Assembly: GCF_017876625.1 (NCBI RefSeq)
Contig: NZ_JAGIOH010000001.1
Span: 1,302,001 to 1,366,000 of the forward strand
Length of the DNA stretch: 64,000 nucleotides
Source: Streptomyces syringium
GTDB lineage: Bacteria; Actinomycetota; Actinomycetes; Streptomycetales; Streptomycetaceae
Reading direction: 5' to 3'
The notes beneath the pieces are model-generated. The model had not been told where the DNA came from, did not search any database, and worked only from the letters and a program-made list of their open reading frames with translations. Shown in pieces: positions 45,858 to 53,833 of the stretch. Position numbers and translations under genes: made by a program. Each line of letters starts with the position of its first letter. Position 1 is the first letter of the stretch.

Positions 45858-46734
45858 CGATCCGCTCGCACAGCTCGTGCGTGCGCAGGGCGTCCTCGGC
45901 GTCCAGGACCTTGCCCGCGCGGACCGCGTCGAGGAAGAAGAGGACGATCTGCTCGATGCCGCGCTGCCGGGCCACCGGCACCCAGTCGCCGCGCCGGCGG
46001 ACGGTCGGCTGGCCCTTGTGGTCCACCACCTCGGCGAGGTTGAGGACCTGCCGCTTGGTGTCCTGGCCGGCGACCTCGAGGATCTCCTCGGTGGAGCCGC
46101 TCATCCGGTTCATGGTGCCGATGGCGGTGAAGCCGTCGCCCGACAGCTGGAGGACGACGTGGTGCGTCAGGCCGTCGCGCACCCGCGCCCGGACGTCGAC
46201 GTGATCGACGGTGCCGGGCGCGAGGAAGCGCAGGGTGTCCACGACGTGGATGAAGTCGTCGAAGACCAGGGAGCGCGCGTCCTCGGCGAGGCCGACGCGG
46301 TTCTTCTGCATCAGGATCAGCTCGCGCGGGTGGTCCAGGCACTGCGCGTAGCCGGGTGCGAAGCGGCGGTTGAAGCCGACCATCAGGCTGACTCCGCGCT
46401 CCTGGGCGAGGCGGACCAGGCGTTCGCTCGCGGCGAGGTCGTAGGCGAGGGGCTTGTCGACGTAGACCGGCACGTCCGCTTCGAGGAGCCGGGTGACGAT
46501 CTCGGGGTGCGCGGCGGTCGCCGCGTGCACGAACGCCGCGTCGAGCCCGGCCCCGATCAGCGAGTCGAGGTCGGTGTGGCGCTGGGCTCCGGGGACGCGG
46601 TAGGTGTCGGCGACCCGGTGGAGGGTGGCGGGGGTGCGGGTGTGGAGGTGCGGTTCGACTCCCGGCTGGGCGGCCAGTACCGGTAGGTAGGCCTTCTGTG
46701 CGATGTCCCCGAGCCCGATGCAGCCGACCTTCAC
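45829..46734 (-). CDS. Gfo/Idh/MocA-family oxidoreductase
   Basis: 301-residue NAD(P)-dependent oxidoreductase. The N-terminal Rossmann fold begins VKVGCIGLGDIAQKAYLPVLA; the signature EKP-like site reads VPVYVDKPLAYDL (Lys for catalysis), and the C-terminal domain contains DDFIHVVDTLRFL. Family members act on sugars, inositols or bile-pigment-like molecules; the substrate is not deducible. The GTG start has GGGAGG 5 nt upstream; an ATG 21 nt earlier is the alternative. It lies 17 bp downstream of the FAD monooxygenase, so the two are probably co-transcribed. Confidence 0.88.
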   Translation of the reverse strand: MKVGCIGLGDIAQKAYLPVLAAQPGVEPHLHTRTPATLHRVADTYRVPGAQRHTDLDSLIGAGLDAAFVHAATAAHPEIVTRLLEADVPVYVDKPLAYDLAASERLVRLAQERGVSLMVGFNRRFAPGYAQCLDHPRELILMQKNRVGLAEDARSLVFDDFIHVVDTLRFLAPGTVDHVDVRARVRDGLTHHVVLQLSGDGFTAIGTMNRMSGSTEEILEVAGQDTKRQVLNLAEVVDHKGQPTVRRRGDWVPVARQRGIEQIVLFFLDAVRAGKVLDAEDALRTHELCERIVTAVTEQAS

Positions 46735-46751
46735 TGAGCCTCCCTGGTGCG

Positions 46752-47942
46752 TCATCCCGTTTGAGAAGCATACGTCCGTACGGGTGGCTCCCAGTCGGCG
46801 ATGCCGTCGAAGCCGCGCAGCAGGAGGCCGGGGCCGAAACGGCTGACGGCGGCGATCGCCGTGTCCCGCAGGGCGACGGCGGGGGCGCCGGAGAGCATGA
46901 ACAGCCGGGCGGTCCGGGCCGAGCGGCGCACGACGTCCATGGTGCGGGGCAGCCGGTCGCGGGTGTAGGCGGCGAGCGCGGGCGAGAGGTCCCCTGCGCT
47001 GGGAGCCAGGTGGTGGGCGAGGACGATCGCGTCCTCGATGGCCTGGTTGCCGCCCTGCCCGAGGGTGGGGGCCATCGCGTGGGCCGCGTCGCCGAGGAGG
47101 GCGACGCGGCCGCGGTGGTAGGCGGGCAGCGGCTCGGCCATGAAACGGACGTCATGGCGGAGGATCCGCCCGGGCTCGGCCGCCGCGAGGATGTCGGGCA
47201 CCGGGTGGTGCCAGGTGCCGAAGCGGCGCAGCAGTTCGGCCTTCTCGTCGTCGGGGGCGCGGGTGCCGGCGGGGGCCGCGGCAGCGGCGTAGGCGTAGGT
47301 CCGGCCGTCCTTCATCGGATGGGTGCCCCAGAGCCGGGCGCCGCCCCAGGTCTCGTGCGCCGCGAAGGGCCGGCCGGGGGCGGGGGTGACGAGGCGCCAG
47401 GTGGTGAACCCGGAGTACACGGGGCCGGGGTGGGCGGGGAAGAGGGCGGCGCGGGCCGCCGAGTTGATGCCGTCGGCGGCGACGACGAGGTCCGCCTCGA
47501 TGTCGCCGTCGGGGGTGGCGACCCGGGCCGGCCGGCCGGCGGCGCCGGGGTCGGCGAGGACGGCGGCGATGCCCGTACGGACGGCTTTGTCCGGCAGGTG
47601 CCCGACGAGCAGGTCGGCGAGGGTGGCGCGGTGGAGGAGGACCAGGGGTCCGCCGAAGCGGCGGGCGGCGGCCTCGCTGCTGGTGCGTGAGAGCCAGCGG
47701 CCGTCCGGGGCGCGCAGACCGCCGTCGCCCTGCCAGGCGGCCAGCGCCCGGACGTCGTCGCCCAGTCCGATGACGTCGAGGGAGCGCTGCCCGTTGGGGG
47801 CGAGGGAGATGCCCGCGCCCACGGGGTCGAGAGTGGCCGCGCGTTCGAGAACGGTGACGTGCCAGCCCTGCCGCCGCAGGGCCACTGCCGCGGTGAGCCC
47901 GCCGATTCCCGCTCCGATGACGACGGCGTGTGGTTGCCGCAT
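46752..47942 (-). CDS. FAD-dependent aromatic-ring-type monooxygenase
   Basis: 396-residue PHBH-like flavoprotein monooxygenase. Seen: FAD-binding VVIGAGIGGLTAAVALRRQGWHVTVLER, the DG motif VVAADGINSAAR, and GDAAHAMAPTLGQGGNQAIEDA. It resembles salicylate or 3-hydroxybenzoate hydroxylases and tetracycline-modifying enzymes; the substrate is unknown. GGAGG lies 4 nt before the ATG. It diverges from a TetR gene across three tandem palindromes, so repression by that regulator is likely. Confidence 0.92.
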   Translation of the reverse strand: MRQPHAVVIGAGIGGLTAAVALRRQGWHVTVLERAATLDPVGAGISLAPNGQRSLDVIGLGDDVRALAAWQGDGGLRAPDGRWLSRTSSEAAARRFGGPLVLLHRATLADLLVGHLPDKAVRTGIAAVLADPGAAGRPARVATPDGDIEADLVVAADGINSAARAALFPAHPGPVYSGFTTWRLVTPAPGRPFAAHETWGGARLWGTHPMKDGRTYAYAAAAAPAGTRAPDDEKAELLRRFGTWHHPVPDILAAAEPGRILRHDVRFMAEPLPAYHRGRVALLGDAAHAMAPTLGQGGNQAIEDAIVLAHHLAPSAGDLSPALAAYTRDRLPRTMDVVRRSARTARLFMLSGAPAVALRDTAIAAVSRFGPGLLLRGFDGIADWEPPVRTYASQTG

Positions 47943-47956
47943 GATTCCTCCCCGTT

Positions 47957-48005
47957 ACTACAACCGTAGTCACTACGACTGTAGTGACGGTACTACGCCC
48001 GTAGT
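47957..48005. promoter_or_regulatory. Triple palindromic operator between FAD monooxygenase and TetR regulator
   Basis: Three copies of ACTAC-N4-GTAGT at 47957-47970 (N4 aacc), 47972-47985 (gact) and 47992-48005 (gccc), 1 and 6 bp apart, filling the divergent promoter region. The third copy precedes a TAGGTT -10-like hexamer (48015-48020) that is 5 nt from the TetR ATG, suggesting autoregulation. Confidence 0.8.
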
Positions 48006-48025
48006 GGAATTGCTAGGTTGGCCCC

Positions 48026-48628
48026 ATGACCACCGACCGCAGCGCCCGCACCTCGGGCGTCTCCCGTGCCGAACTGATCGCCGACACCGCCATCGCCCTG
48101 CTCGCCGGGCGCGGCATGCGGGGGCTGACGCACCGCGCGGTGGACGAGGCGGCCGGACTGCCGCCGGGCTCGACCTCGAATCACGCCCGCACCCGCGCGG
48201 CGCTGCTGGAGCTGGCGCTACGGCGGCACGCGGCACGCGAGGCGCGCGCGCTCACCCTGACCGAGATGCCGGACCTCGCCGCCGGGCGGGACGCGCTGGC
48301 CGACGCGCTCGCGCTGGCCCTGCACCGCACGCTCACCGACCACCGCGAACTGCTCGTGGCACGGTACGAGTTGGCGCTGGAGGCCACCCGGCGGCCGGAG
48401 CTGCGGAAGATCTACGACGAGGAGGGCCGGGCCTTCCGGGAGCCGCTGATCGCCCTGATGGCCGCCGCCGGGTCCGCCACCCCGGAGCGGCACGCGCTGT
48501 CCATGATCGCGTGGGGCGAGGGGCTGATGTTCCTGTGCGCGGCAGGGGCGTACCACGCGGAGGTGCCGGGGCGGGAGGAACTGCGCGAGAGGATCGGCGA
48601 GCTGCTGCGCGGCGTGCTCGGGCAATAA
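48026..48628 (+). CDS. TetR-family transcriptional regulator
   Basis: 200 residues with an N-terminal TetR HTH (LIADTAIALLAGRGMRGLTHRAVDEAAGLPPGSTSNHARTRAALLELAL, about 17-65; the NH-x-T-R variant of the recognition-helix end) and an all-helical ligand domain. It lies divergent to the FAD monooxygenase over three ACTAC-N4-GTAGT sites and probably represses that gene and itself, released by a small substrate-like ligand. No SD is present; the transcript is probably leaderless. Confidence 0.92.
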   Translation: MTTDRSARTSGVSRAELIADTAIALLAGRGMRGLTHRAVDEAAGLPPGSTSNHARTRAALLELALRRHAAREARALTLTEMPDLAAGRDALADALALALHRTLTDHRELLVARYELALEATRRPELRKIYDEEGRAFREPLIALMAAAGSATPERHALSMIAWGEGLMFLCAAGAYHAEVPGREELRERIGELLRGVLGQ

Positions 48629-48668
48629 CCCGTGGCGGTGGGGACCGGCCCGGGCCAGGATGGCCGTC

Positions 48669-49184
48669 ATGATCACACCAGAGCGCCCCGAGACGCCCAC
48701 CCTCGCCGACGAACGCACCGCGCTGGAGAGCTGGCTCGACTATCACCGGGCCACGCTGGCCATCAAGTGCGCCGGGCTCGACGACAAGCAGCTGCGCGAG
48801 GCGAGCGTGCCGCCCTCCGCCCTTTCCCTGCTCGGGCTCGTCCGGCACATGGCGGAGGTCGAGCGGTCCTGGTTCCGGCGGGTGCTCGCCGGGGAGGAGT
48901 CGGCCGGGCCGATCTACTACACCGAGGACAATCTCGACGGTGACTTCCTGACCCCGGACGAGGACACCTGGGAAGAGGCCTACGCCACCTGGCAGGCGGA
49001 GATCGCGGCGGCACGCGAGGCGGCGCGGGGGCGCTCGCTCGACGACGTCGGCCACGCCGCGCATCACGGCGGCAAGTCGTTCAACCTGCGCTGGATCTAC
49101 CTCCACATGATCGAGGAGTACGCCCGGCACAACGGTCACGCCGACCTCGTCCGCGAACGGATCGACGGCGCGGCCGGGTACTGA
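48669..49184 (+). CDS. DinB-like / DUF664 protein (mycothiol-transferase type)
   Basis: 171-residue four-helix DinB-fold protein. His positions typical of the metal site are seen in GLVRHMAEVERSWFRR and IYLHMIEEYARHNGHADLVRERIDG. Actinobacterial members of this group are metal-dependent mycothiol-utilizing transferases or of unknown function. The chosen ATG has AGGA about 9 nt upstream; an ATG 9 nt earlier is also in frame. It is preceded by the TetR gene by 40 bp. Confidence 0.88.
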   Translation: MITPERPETPTLADERTALESWLDYHRATLAIKCAGLDDKQLREASVPPSALSLLGLVRHMAEVERSWFRRVLAGEESAGPIYYTEDNLDGDFLTPDEDTWEEAYATWQAEIAAAREAARGRSLDDVGHAAHHGGKSFNLRWIYLHMIEEYARHNGHADLVRERIDGAAGY

Positions 49185-49186
49185 CC

Positions 49187-49204
49187 CGGCCCCCTCGGGG
49201 ACCG
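49187..49204 (+). terminator. Possible weak terminator hairpin after the DinB-like gene
   Basis: CGGCCCC-CTC-GGGGACCG can form a 7-bp stem with one mismatch directly after the stop codon. No T-run follows. Weak candidate. Confidence 0.25.
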
Positions 49205-49282
49205 GCCCCGGCCGGCGGCTCGTCGAGCATCACCCGTGCGGGGAATACCCAACCCACCGCGTCAGGCAGCAGGGTGGGGCGA

Positions 49283-49957
49283 ATGCATCGAATGCCCGCG
49301 GCGGCGGCTCTGGCGGCGGTGGCGATGTCGGCCGCCGTCGGCTGCGTCGCCCTCTCCCCCCATGCCGCCTCCCCCGCGTCCGACCGGTCCGGGTTCTCCC
49401 GCGTCACCGAACCGAGGATGTCACCGGCTCCGGCCCGGGAATCCCTGGGCCTGGTGGGGCCGGACGGCGGCCCGGAGGGACCGGACGGTTCACGGTCCCC
49501 GTCCGAGGCCGCATCGGGGACACCGTCGGCGTCCGGGCCGGGGCAGGACCGGGACGGGGATGCGGATCCCGACCGGAGCACCGAGGCGGAGGCCCGTGCG
49601 GAGGACGACGCGGACGCGCGGTCGGACGCACGTCCCTCCTCGTCGCGGGCGGCCGATCCGGACCGGTGGGACGGCCCGGGCCGCACCGAGGTGCGCTCGC
49701 CGGGCGCCGCTCCCCCGGCGCGCTCGGCACCGGGCCGGGAGCCGGAATCGGCGCCCGCGCCGGCGCCCCGCGAGGCCCCGCCCTCCCGGCACCACGTCGA
49801 GCAGGCCCCGCCGCCACCGCAGCGCTCCGAGTCGCGCCCCGCGCAGCAGACCCCGCCCCGCTCCGGGTCGAACGTGTGCGGGCTGGGCGAATCGTACGGG
49901 CGCTGGAAGAAGGACGACGACGCGTCGCGGATCTGTCGCCAGGTGTACGGGCGCTGA
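49283..49957 (+). CDS. Putative secreted lipoprotein, low-complexity, with C-terminal Cys pair
   Basis: About 224 residues, of unknown function. N-terminal signal sequence MHRMPAAAALAAVAMSAAVGC with a weak lipobox (AVGC). It is followed by a disordered Pro/Ser/Asp/Glu-rich region (25-190) without recognizable domain, then a compact C-terminus NVCGLGESYGRW...RICRQVYGR with two Cys that may form a disulfide. The start could instead be the GTG 9 nt upstream. The middle of the protein is compositionally biased, so coding confidence comes mainly from the signal sequence and the ordered C-terminus. Confidence 0.7.
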   Translation: MHRMPAAAALAAVAMSAAVGCVALSPHAASPASDRSGFSRVTEPRMSPAPARESLGLVGPDGGPEGPDGSRSPSEAASGTPSASGPGQDRDGDADPDRSTEAEARAEDDADARSDARPSSSRAADPDRWDGPGRTEVRSPGAAPPARSAPGREPESAPAPAPREAPPSRHHVEQAPPPPQRSESRPAQQTPPRSGSNVCGLGESYGRWKKDDDASRICRQVYGR

Positions 49958-49970
49958 TCCGCTGCCCCGC

Positions 49971-50022
49971 CGTTCGGCCCCGGCGTTCGGCCCCGTCACT
50001 CGGCCCCGCCGTTCGGCCCCGG
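49971..50022. repeat. Four tandem 13-bp repeats
   Basis: Units cgttcggccccgg, cgttcggccccgt, cactcggccccgc, cgttcggccccgg lie directly adjacent in the short interval between the lipoprotein gene and ung. The period is exact and only a few positions vary. Confidence 0.9.
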
Positions 50023-50031
50023 CGGAGGCGG

Positions 50032-50718
50032 TCAGGCGCCGAGGTTCGGGATCCGCCAGTCGATCGGCCGGTGGTCCTGGGCCGCGATCGCCTCGTTGAT
50101 CTGCGTGAAGGGGCGGCTGCCGAAGAACTTCCGCGCCGAGAGGGGCGAGGGGTGCGCGCCCTTGACGACGACGTGGCGCTGCTCGTCGATCAAGGGCAGC
50201 TTCTTCTGGGCGTAGTTGCCCCACAGCACGAAGACGGCGGGGTCGGGCCGGGAGGCGACGGCACGGATGACGGCGTCCGTGAACTTCTCCCAGCCCTTGC
50301 CCTTGTGGGAGTTGGCCTCGCCGGCCCTGACGGTCAGCACCGCGTTGAGCAGCAGGACGCCCTGCTGGGCCCACGGCATCAGATAGCCGTTGTCGGGCAC
50401 CGGGAGGCCCAGCTCCTCGTGCATCTCCTTGTAGATGTTGCGCAGCGAGGGCGGGGTCTTGACCCCGGGGCGGACCGAGAAGCACAGGCCGTGGCCCTGT
50501 CCCGCGCCGTGGTAGGGGTCCTGCCCGAGGACCAGGACCTTCACCTGGTCGTAGGGGGTCGCCTCCAGGGCCGCGAAGACCTCCTCGCGCGGCGGGTACA
50601 CCGGCCCGGCCGCCCGCTCCTCCTCGACGAAGTCGACGAGCTCCTTGAAGTACGGCTTCTCCAGCTCCTCGCCGAGGACTCCGCGCCAGGACTCGGGCAG
50701 CATGTCGGTGTAGGTCAC
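50032..50718 (-). CDS. ung: Uracil-DNA glycosylase, family 1
   Basis: 228-residue base-excision-repair enzyme removing uracil from DNA. Seen: VLGQDPYHGAGQGHGLCFSV (water-activating Asp motif), LLLNAVLTVRAGEANSHKGKGWEKFT, VFVLWGNYAQKK, and GAHPSPLSARKFFGSRPF (HPSPLS motif). The GTG start is chosen because GGAGG lies 9 nt upstream; an ATG 33 nt earlier contains that SD within its own codons and is less likely. Confidence 0.95.
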   Translation of the reverse strand: MTYTDMLPESWRGVLGEELEKPYFKELVDFVEEERAAGPVYPPREEVFAALEATPYDQVKVLVLGQDPYHGAGQGHGLCFSVRPGVKTPPSLRNIYKEMHEELGLPVPDNGYLMPWAQQGVLLLNAVLTVRAGEANSHKGKGWEKFTDAVIRAVASRPDPAVFVLWGNYAQKKLPLIDEQRHVVVKGAHPSPLSARKFFGSRPFTQINEAIAAQDHRPIDWRIPNLGA

Positions 50719-50795
50719 GTCAACAACCTCCGGGGTTCGTTCTGTTCTCATCTGGAGAACTTACCGGCGACCACTGACAACGCCGCCACGGAATC

Positions 50796-50828
50796 CGGTC
50801 GGCTGCCCGGGGTCCGGGCAGCCGGCCG
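50796..50828 (-). terminator. Strong hairpin terminator downstream of the SDR operon
   Basis: CGGCTGCCCGG (50800-50810), loop GGT, CCGGGCAGCCG (50814-50824): an 11-bp perfect stem extendable to 15 bp with one G-T pair. It starts a few bases after the SDR stop codon and separates that operon from ung. There is no long T-run, as is common in actinobacteria. Confidence 0.7.
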
Positions 50829-50831
50829 TTC

Positions 50832-51584
50832 TCAGACCCCCGCGTTGAGGAAGAGTCCGCCGTCCACGACGAGCGTCTGACCGGTGACCCAGCCTGCGGC
50901 GTCGGAGAGCAGGAACGCCGCCGCGCCGCCGATGTCCTCCGGGACGCCGAGCCGGCCGAGCGGGTAGGAGGCCACGGCCTCCTCCTCGCGCCCTTCGTAG
51001 AGCGCCGCGGCGAACCTGGTCTTCACCACGGCGGGGGCGATGGCGTTGACCCGCACCCCCGGCGCCAGCTCGTGCGCGAGCTGGAGGGTGAGGTTGACCA
51101 TGGCGGCCTTGCTGATCCCGTAGGCGCCGACGAACGGGGACGCGCCGAGGCCGGCGACGGAGGCGATGTTGACGATCGCCCCGCCGTTCTCCTTCTGCCA
51201 CGCCTTCCATGTCTGCTGGGCGAAGCCGAGCGCCGAGATGACATTGGTCTCGAAGACCTTGCGGGCGACCGCGAGGTCCAGCTCGGCGATCGGGCCGAAC
51301 ACCGGGTTGGTGCCGGCGTTGTTGACCAGGTAGTCGACGCGGCCGAAGGCCTCCATGGCGCGCTCGACGGCGACGGCCTGGTGGGCCTCGTCGTGGGCCT
51401 TGCCCGCGACGCCGACCGCCCGGTCGGCGCCGAGCCTCTCGACGGCCTCCTTGAGTGCTTCCTCGGTGCGGCCGGTGATCACGACGCGGTCGCCGCGGGC
51501 GACGAGCGCCTCGGCGATGCCGTAGCCGATGCCCCGGCTGGCGCCCGTGACGAGGGCGACCTTCCCGCTGTCCTGTGTGGTCAT
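50832..51584 (-). CDS. Short-chain dehydrogenase/reductase (FabG-like)
   Basis: 250-residue classical SDR. Seen: TGASRGIGYGI (cofactor Gly motif, near 14-24), LVNNAGTNP, catalytic Ser in IVNIASVAG, YGISKAAM (Tyr-x3-Lys), and VVDGGLFL at the end. NADP(H) use is suggested by ITGRT after beta2. Second gene of an SDR pair (17 bp gap); a terminator hairpin follows. Likely acts on a hydroxyacyl-CoA or steroid-like ketone, but the substrate is not deducible. Confidence 0.92.
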   Translation of the reverse strand: MTTQDSGKVALVTGASRGIGYGIAEALVARGDRVVITGRTEEALKEAVERLGADRAVGVAGKAHDEAHQAVAVERAMEAFGRVDYLVNNAGTNPVFGPIAELDLAVARKVFETNVISALGFAQQTWKAWQKENGGAIVNIASVAGLGASPFVGAYGISKAAMVNLTLQLAHELAPGVRVNAIAPAVVKTRFAAALYEGREEEAVASYPLGRLGVPEDIGGAAAFLLSDAAGWVTGQTLVVDGGLFLNAGV

Positions 51585-51601
51585 GTGGTGCTGCACCCCT
51601 G

Positions 51602-52363
51602 TCAGTTGAGCGGTCCGCCGGCCACGTACAGGACCTGGCCGGAGACGAAGCCGGCCTCCTCGCCGGTGAAGAAGGCGACGGCGTTGGCGATGTCCGCGGG
51701 CTCCCCGACGCGCTGCACCGGGATCTGGGAGGCGGCCGCGGTCTTGAAGTCCTCGAAGCCCATCCCGACGCGGGCCGCGGTGGCCGCGGTCATGTCGGTG
51801 GCGATGAAGCCGGGGGCGACGGAGTTGGCGGTGACGCCGAACTTGCCGAGCTCCTTGGCGAGGGTCTTGGTGAGACCCTGCATCCCGGCCTTGGCGGCGG
51901 CGTAGTTGGCCTGGCCGCGGTTGCCGAGGGCCGAGCTGCTGGAGAGGTTGACGATCCGGCCGAACCCGGCGTCCACCATGTGCTTCTGGCAGGCCCGCGA
52001 CATCAGGAACGCACCGCGCAGATGCACGTTGAGGACGGTGTCCCAGTCGTCCTCGCTCATCTTGAACAGCAGGTTGTCGCGGAGCACCCCGGCGTTGTTG
52101 ACCAGGATCACCGGCGCGCCCAGCTCGGCGGCGACGCGGGCCACGGCGGCCTCCACCTGTGCCGCGTCCGAGACGTCGCAACCGACGGCGAGGGCCTTGC
52201 CGCCGGCCGCCGTGATCTTCTCCACGGTGTCCGCGCAGGCCGCCTCGTCGAGGTCGAGAACGGCGACCGCGCGGCCCTCCCCGGCCAGGCGAACGGCGGT
52301 CGCGGCGCCGATGCCACGGGCCGCGCCCGTGACGACGGCTACGCGCTGCTCGGTGGTGGACAT
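51602..52363 (-). CDS. 3-oxoacyl-reductase-like SDR (FabG family)
   Basis: 253-residue SDR: TGAARGIGAATA, DLDEAA (Asp after beta2, suggesting NAD preference), CDVSD, VNNAGVLRDNLLFKM, IVNLSSSSALGNRGQANYAAAKAG (Ser, Tyr-x3-Lys), VAPGFIATDMT, YVAGGPLN. It resembles FabG3-type enzymes of fatty-acid or lipid degradation. GAGGAG sits 8 nt before the ATG. First gene of the pair. Upstream is a TGAGC-N4-GCTTA semi-palindrome that may be a TetR-type operator. Confidence 0.93.
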   Translation of the reverse strand: MSTTEQRVAVVTGAARGIGAATAVRLAGEGRAVAVLDLDEAACADTVEKITAAGGKALAVGCDVSDAAQVEAAVARVAAELGAPVILVNNAGVLRDNLLFKMSEDDWDTVLNVHLRGAFLMSRACQKHMVDAGFGRIVNLSSSSALGNRGQANYAAAKAGMQGLTKTLAKELGKFGVTANSVAPGFIATDMTAATAARVGMGFEDFKTAAASQIPVQRVGEPADIANAVAFFTGEEAGFVSGQVLYVAGGPLN

Positions 52364-52444
52364 GCGGGTTCTCCTCACCTCGGACGACAGGGCACGGCGG
52401 CTCACCGCGGGATCCGGCTCCGGGGTCCGGGAGCCGCCCTCGGG

Positions 52445-52458
52445 TGAGCAACCGCTTA
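52445..52458. promoter_or_regulatory. Semi-palindrome upstream of the SDR operon
   Basis: TGAGCAACCGCTTA, fitting T-N-AGC-N4-GCT-N-A, about 80 bp upstream of the first SDR start. The form is compatible with a TetR-family operator; no regulator gene is adjacent. Confidence 0.35.
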
Positions 52459-52528
52459 GTAGCTTCAGCAGACAGACGCTAGAAGCCCCGCCACCCGCTG
52501 TCAACGCTCCCTGTCGCTCCGCCCGGGC

Positions 52529-52924
52529 TCAGCGCACCAGCAGGTCCAGCAGCCGCTCCGACTCCCGCTCGGGATCCGCGGTCAGCCCGGTGTGCACCGG
52601 TCCGGGCTGGACGATGGTGCTGCGCGGCGCGATCAGCCAGCGAAAGCGCCGCCCGGGGTCGTCCCCGGCGGCCTGACCGGCCCGTTCCCCGCCGGAGCAG
52701 ACGCCCTCGACGGCACCCAGCGCGGCCCGTACGCCCGCCACGTCGGCCGTCGGGTCGAGCGCCAGCAGCCGTGCCTCGTCCAGATGGACCCGGGCCGCGA
52801 CGAACGACTTCGCCTGGCAGTAGACGACCACCCCCGCGTTGATCAGCTCACCGCGCTCCACGCGCGGTACGACGCGCAGCAGCGCGTACTCGAAAACGTC
52901 GCGTCCGTTGTGGCGCCCGGTCAT
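52529..52924 (-). CDS. DUF3037 protein
   Basis: 131-residue protein of a conserved actinobacterial family with no established function. Seen: FEYALLRVVPRVERGELINAGVVVYC, FVAARVHLDEARLLALDPTADV and FRWLIAPRSTIVQPGPVHTG. Its ATG overlaps the stop of the HipA-like gene (ATGA), so the two proteins are made together and probably act together. Confidence 0.9.
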   Translation of the reverse strand: MTGRHNGRDVFEYALLRVVPRVERGELINAGVVVYCQAKSFVAARVHLDEARLLALDPTADVAGVRAALGAVEGVCSGGERAGQAAGDDPGRRFRWLIAPRSTIVQPGPVHTGLTADPERESERLLDLLVR

Positions 52925-53745
52925 TTTCCGGCCCTTCCGTCGAGCCTGACCCGCACCCACTCCGGGGCCTGCGAGGGCTTGTCCTTGCTGCGCTCGCCGA
53001 GCGTGATGCGGTCACCGATGGTCGCGGCGCGGGCCAGCAGCGTCTCGACGTACGCGCGCCGCAGCGCGTCCGGGTCGGCGAAACCCGGTTCGTCCACCAG
53101 CCACTCGTCCGGCACGTCGGCGGTGACCTCGGTCAGCAGTTCCTCGGTGACCTGAGGCGCGAGTTCGGCCCCGGCGGCGGCGACGTCCGGGCCGAAGGTG
53201 GCCAGGACGTGGTCGGAGGCGTCGTAGGCCTTGTCGGCGGCGGACCGCGCGGTGGGCCAGTTGTGGTGCCAGATCATCGTGGCACCGTGGTCGATGAGCC
53301 ACAGCTCGCCGTGCCAGACCAGCAGATTGGGGTTGCGCCACGAGCGGTCGACGTTGTTGATGAGCGCGTCGAACCAGACCACGCGCCCGGCCTCGGCCGC
53401 ACCGATCTCGAAGGCGAGGGGGTCGAAGCCGAGGGCCCCGGGAAGGAAGTCCATCCCGAGATTGAGGCCGCCGCTCGCCTTCAGCAGGCCCTGCACCTCC
53501 TGGTCCGGCTCGGCCCGGCCGATCACCGGATCGAGCTGGATGCCCGCCAGGTCCGGGACGCGCAGCCCGAGCCGGCGGCCCAGCTGTCCGCAGATCACCT
53601 CGGCGACCAGCGTCTTGCGGCCCTGGCCGGCGCCGGTGAACTTCATGACGTACGTACCGAGATCGTCGGCCTCGACGATGCCGGGGAGTGAGCCACCCTC
53701 ACGCAAGGGCGTGACATAGCGGGTGGCGGTGACTTCGGGGAGCAT
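52921..53745 (-). CDS. HipA-like kinase-fold protein (HipA_2 type)
   Basis: 274 residues related to the PI3/4-kinase-like HipA fold. Seen: TYVMKFTGAGQGRKTLVAEVICGQLGRRLGLRVP (nucleotide-binding Lys region), GRVVWFDALINNVDRSWRNPNLLVWHGELWLIDHGATMIWHHNW (catalytic-loop-like D-x-N and metal-binding D-H-G). Unlike classical HipA it has no HipB antitoxin beside it but a DUF3037 partner. It may be a kinase of unknown substrate rather than a toxin. It diverges from the S9 peptidase. Confidence 0.85.
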   Translation of the reverse strand: MLPEVTATRYVTPLREGGSLPGIVEADDLGTYVMKFTGAGQGRKTLVAEVICGQLGRRLGLRVPDLAGIQLDPVIGRAEPDQEVQGLLKASGGLNLGMDFLPGALGFDPLAFEIGAAEAGRVVWFDALINNVDRSWRNPNLLVWHGELWLIDHGATMIWHHNWPTARSAADKAYDASDHVLATFGPDVAAAGAELAPQVTEELLTEVTADVPDEWLVDEPGFADPDALRRAYVETLLARAATIGDRITLGERSKDKPSQAPEWVRVRLDGRAGK

Positions 53746-53833
53746 TGCCCCAGGCTACTGCGGCGGACGGGGCCGTCCGGCCACGGCGGCCCCCGGTACC
53801 GGCGACGGTCGTTCTCCTGTCAGGGTGCCGAGC

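Noticed and set aside
52921..53745. Classical HipBA toxin-antitoxin module
   Set aside because: No HipB-like HTH gene is adjacent; the partner is DUF3037 and the protein is shorter than classical HipA.
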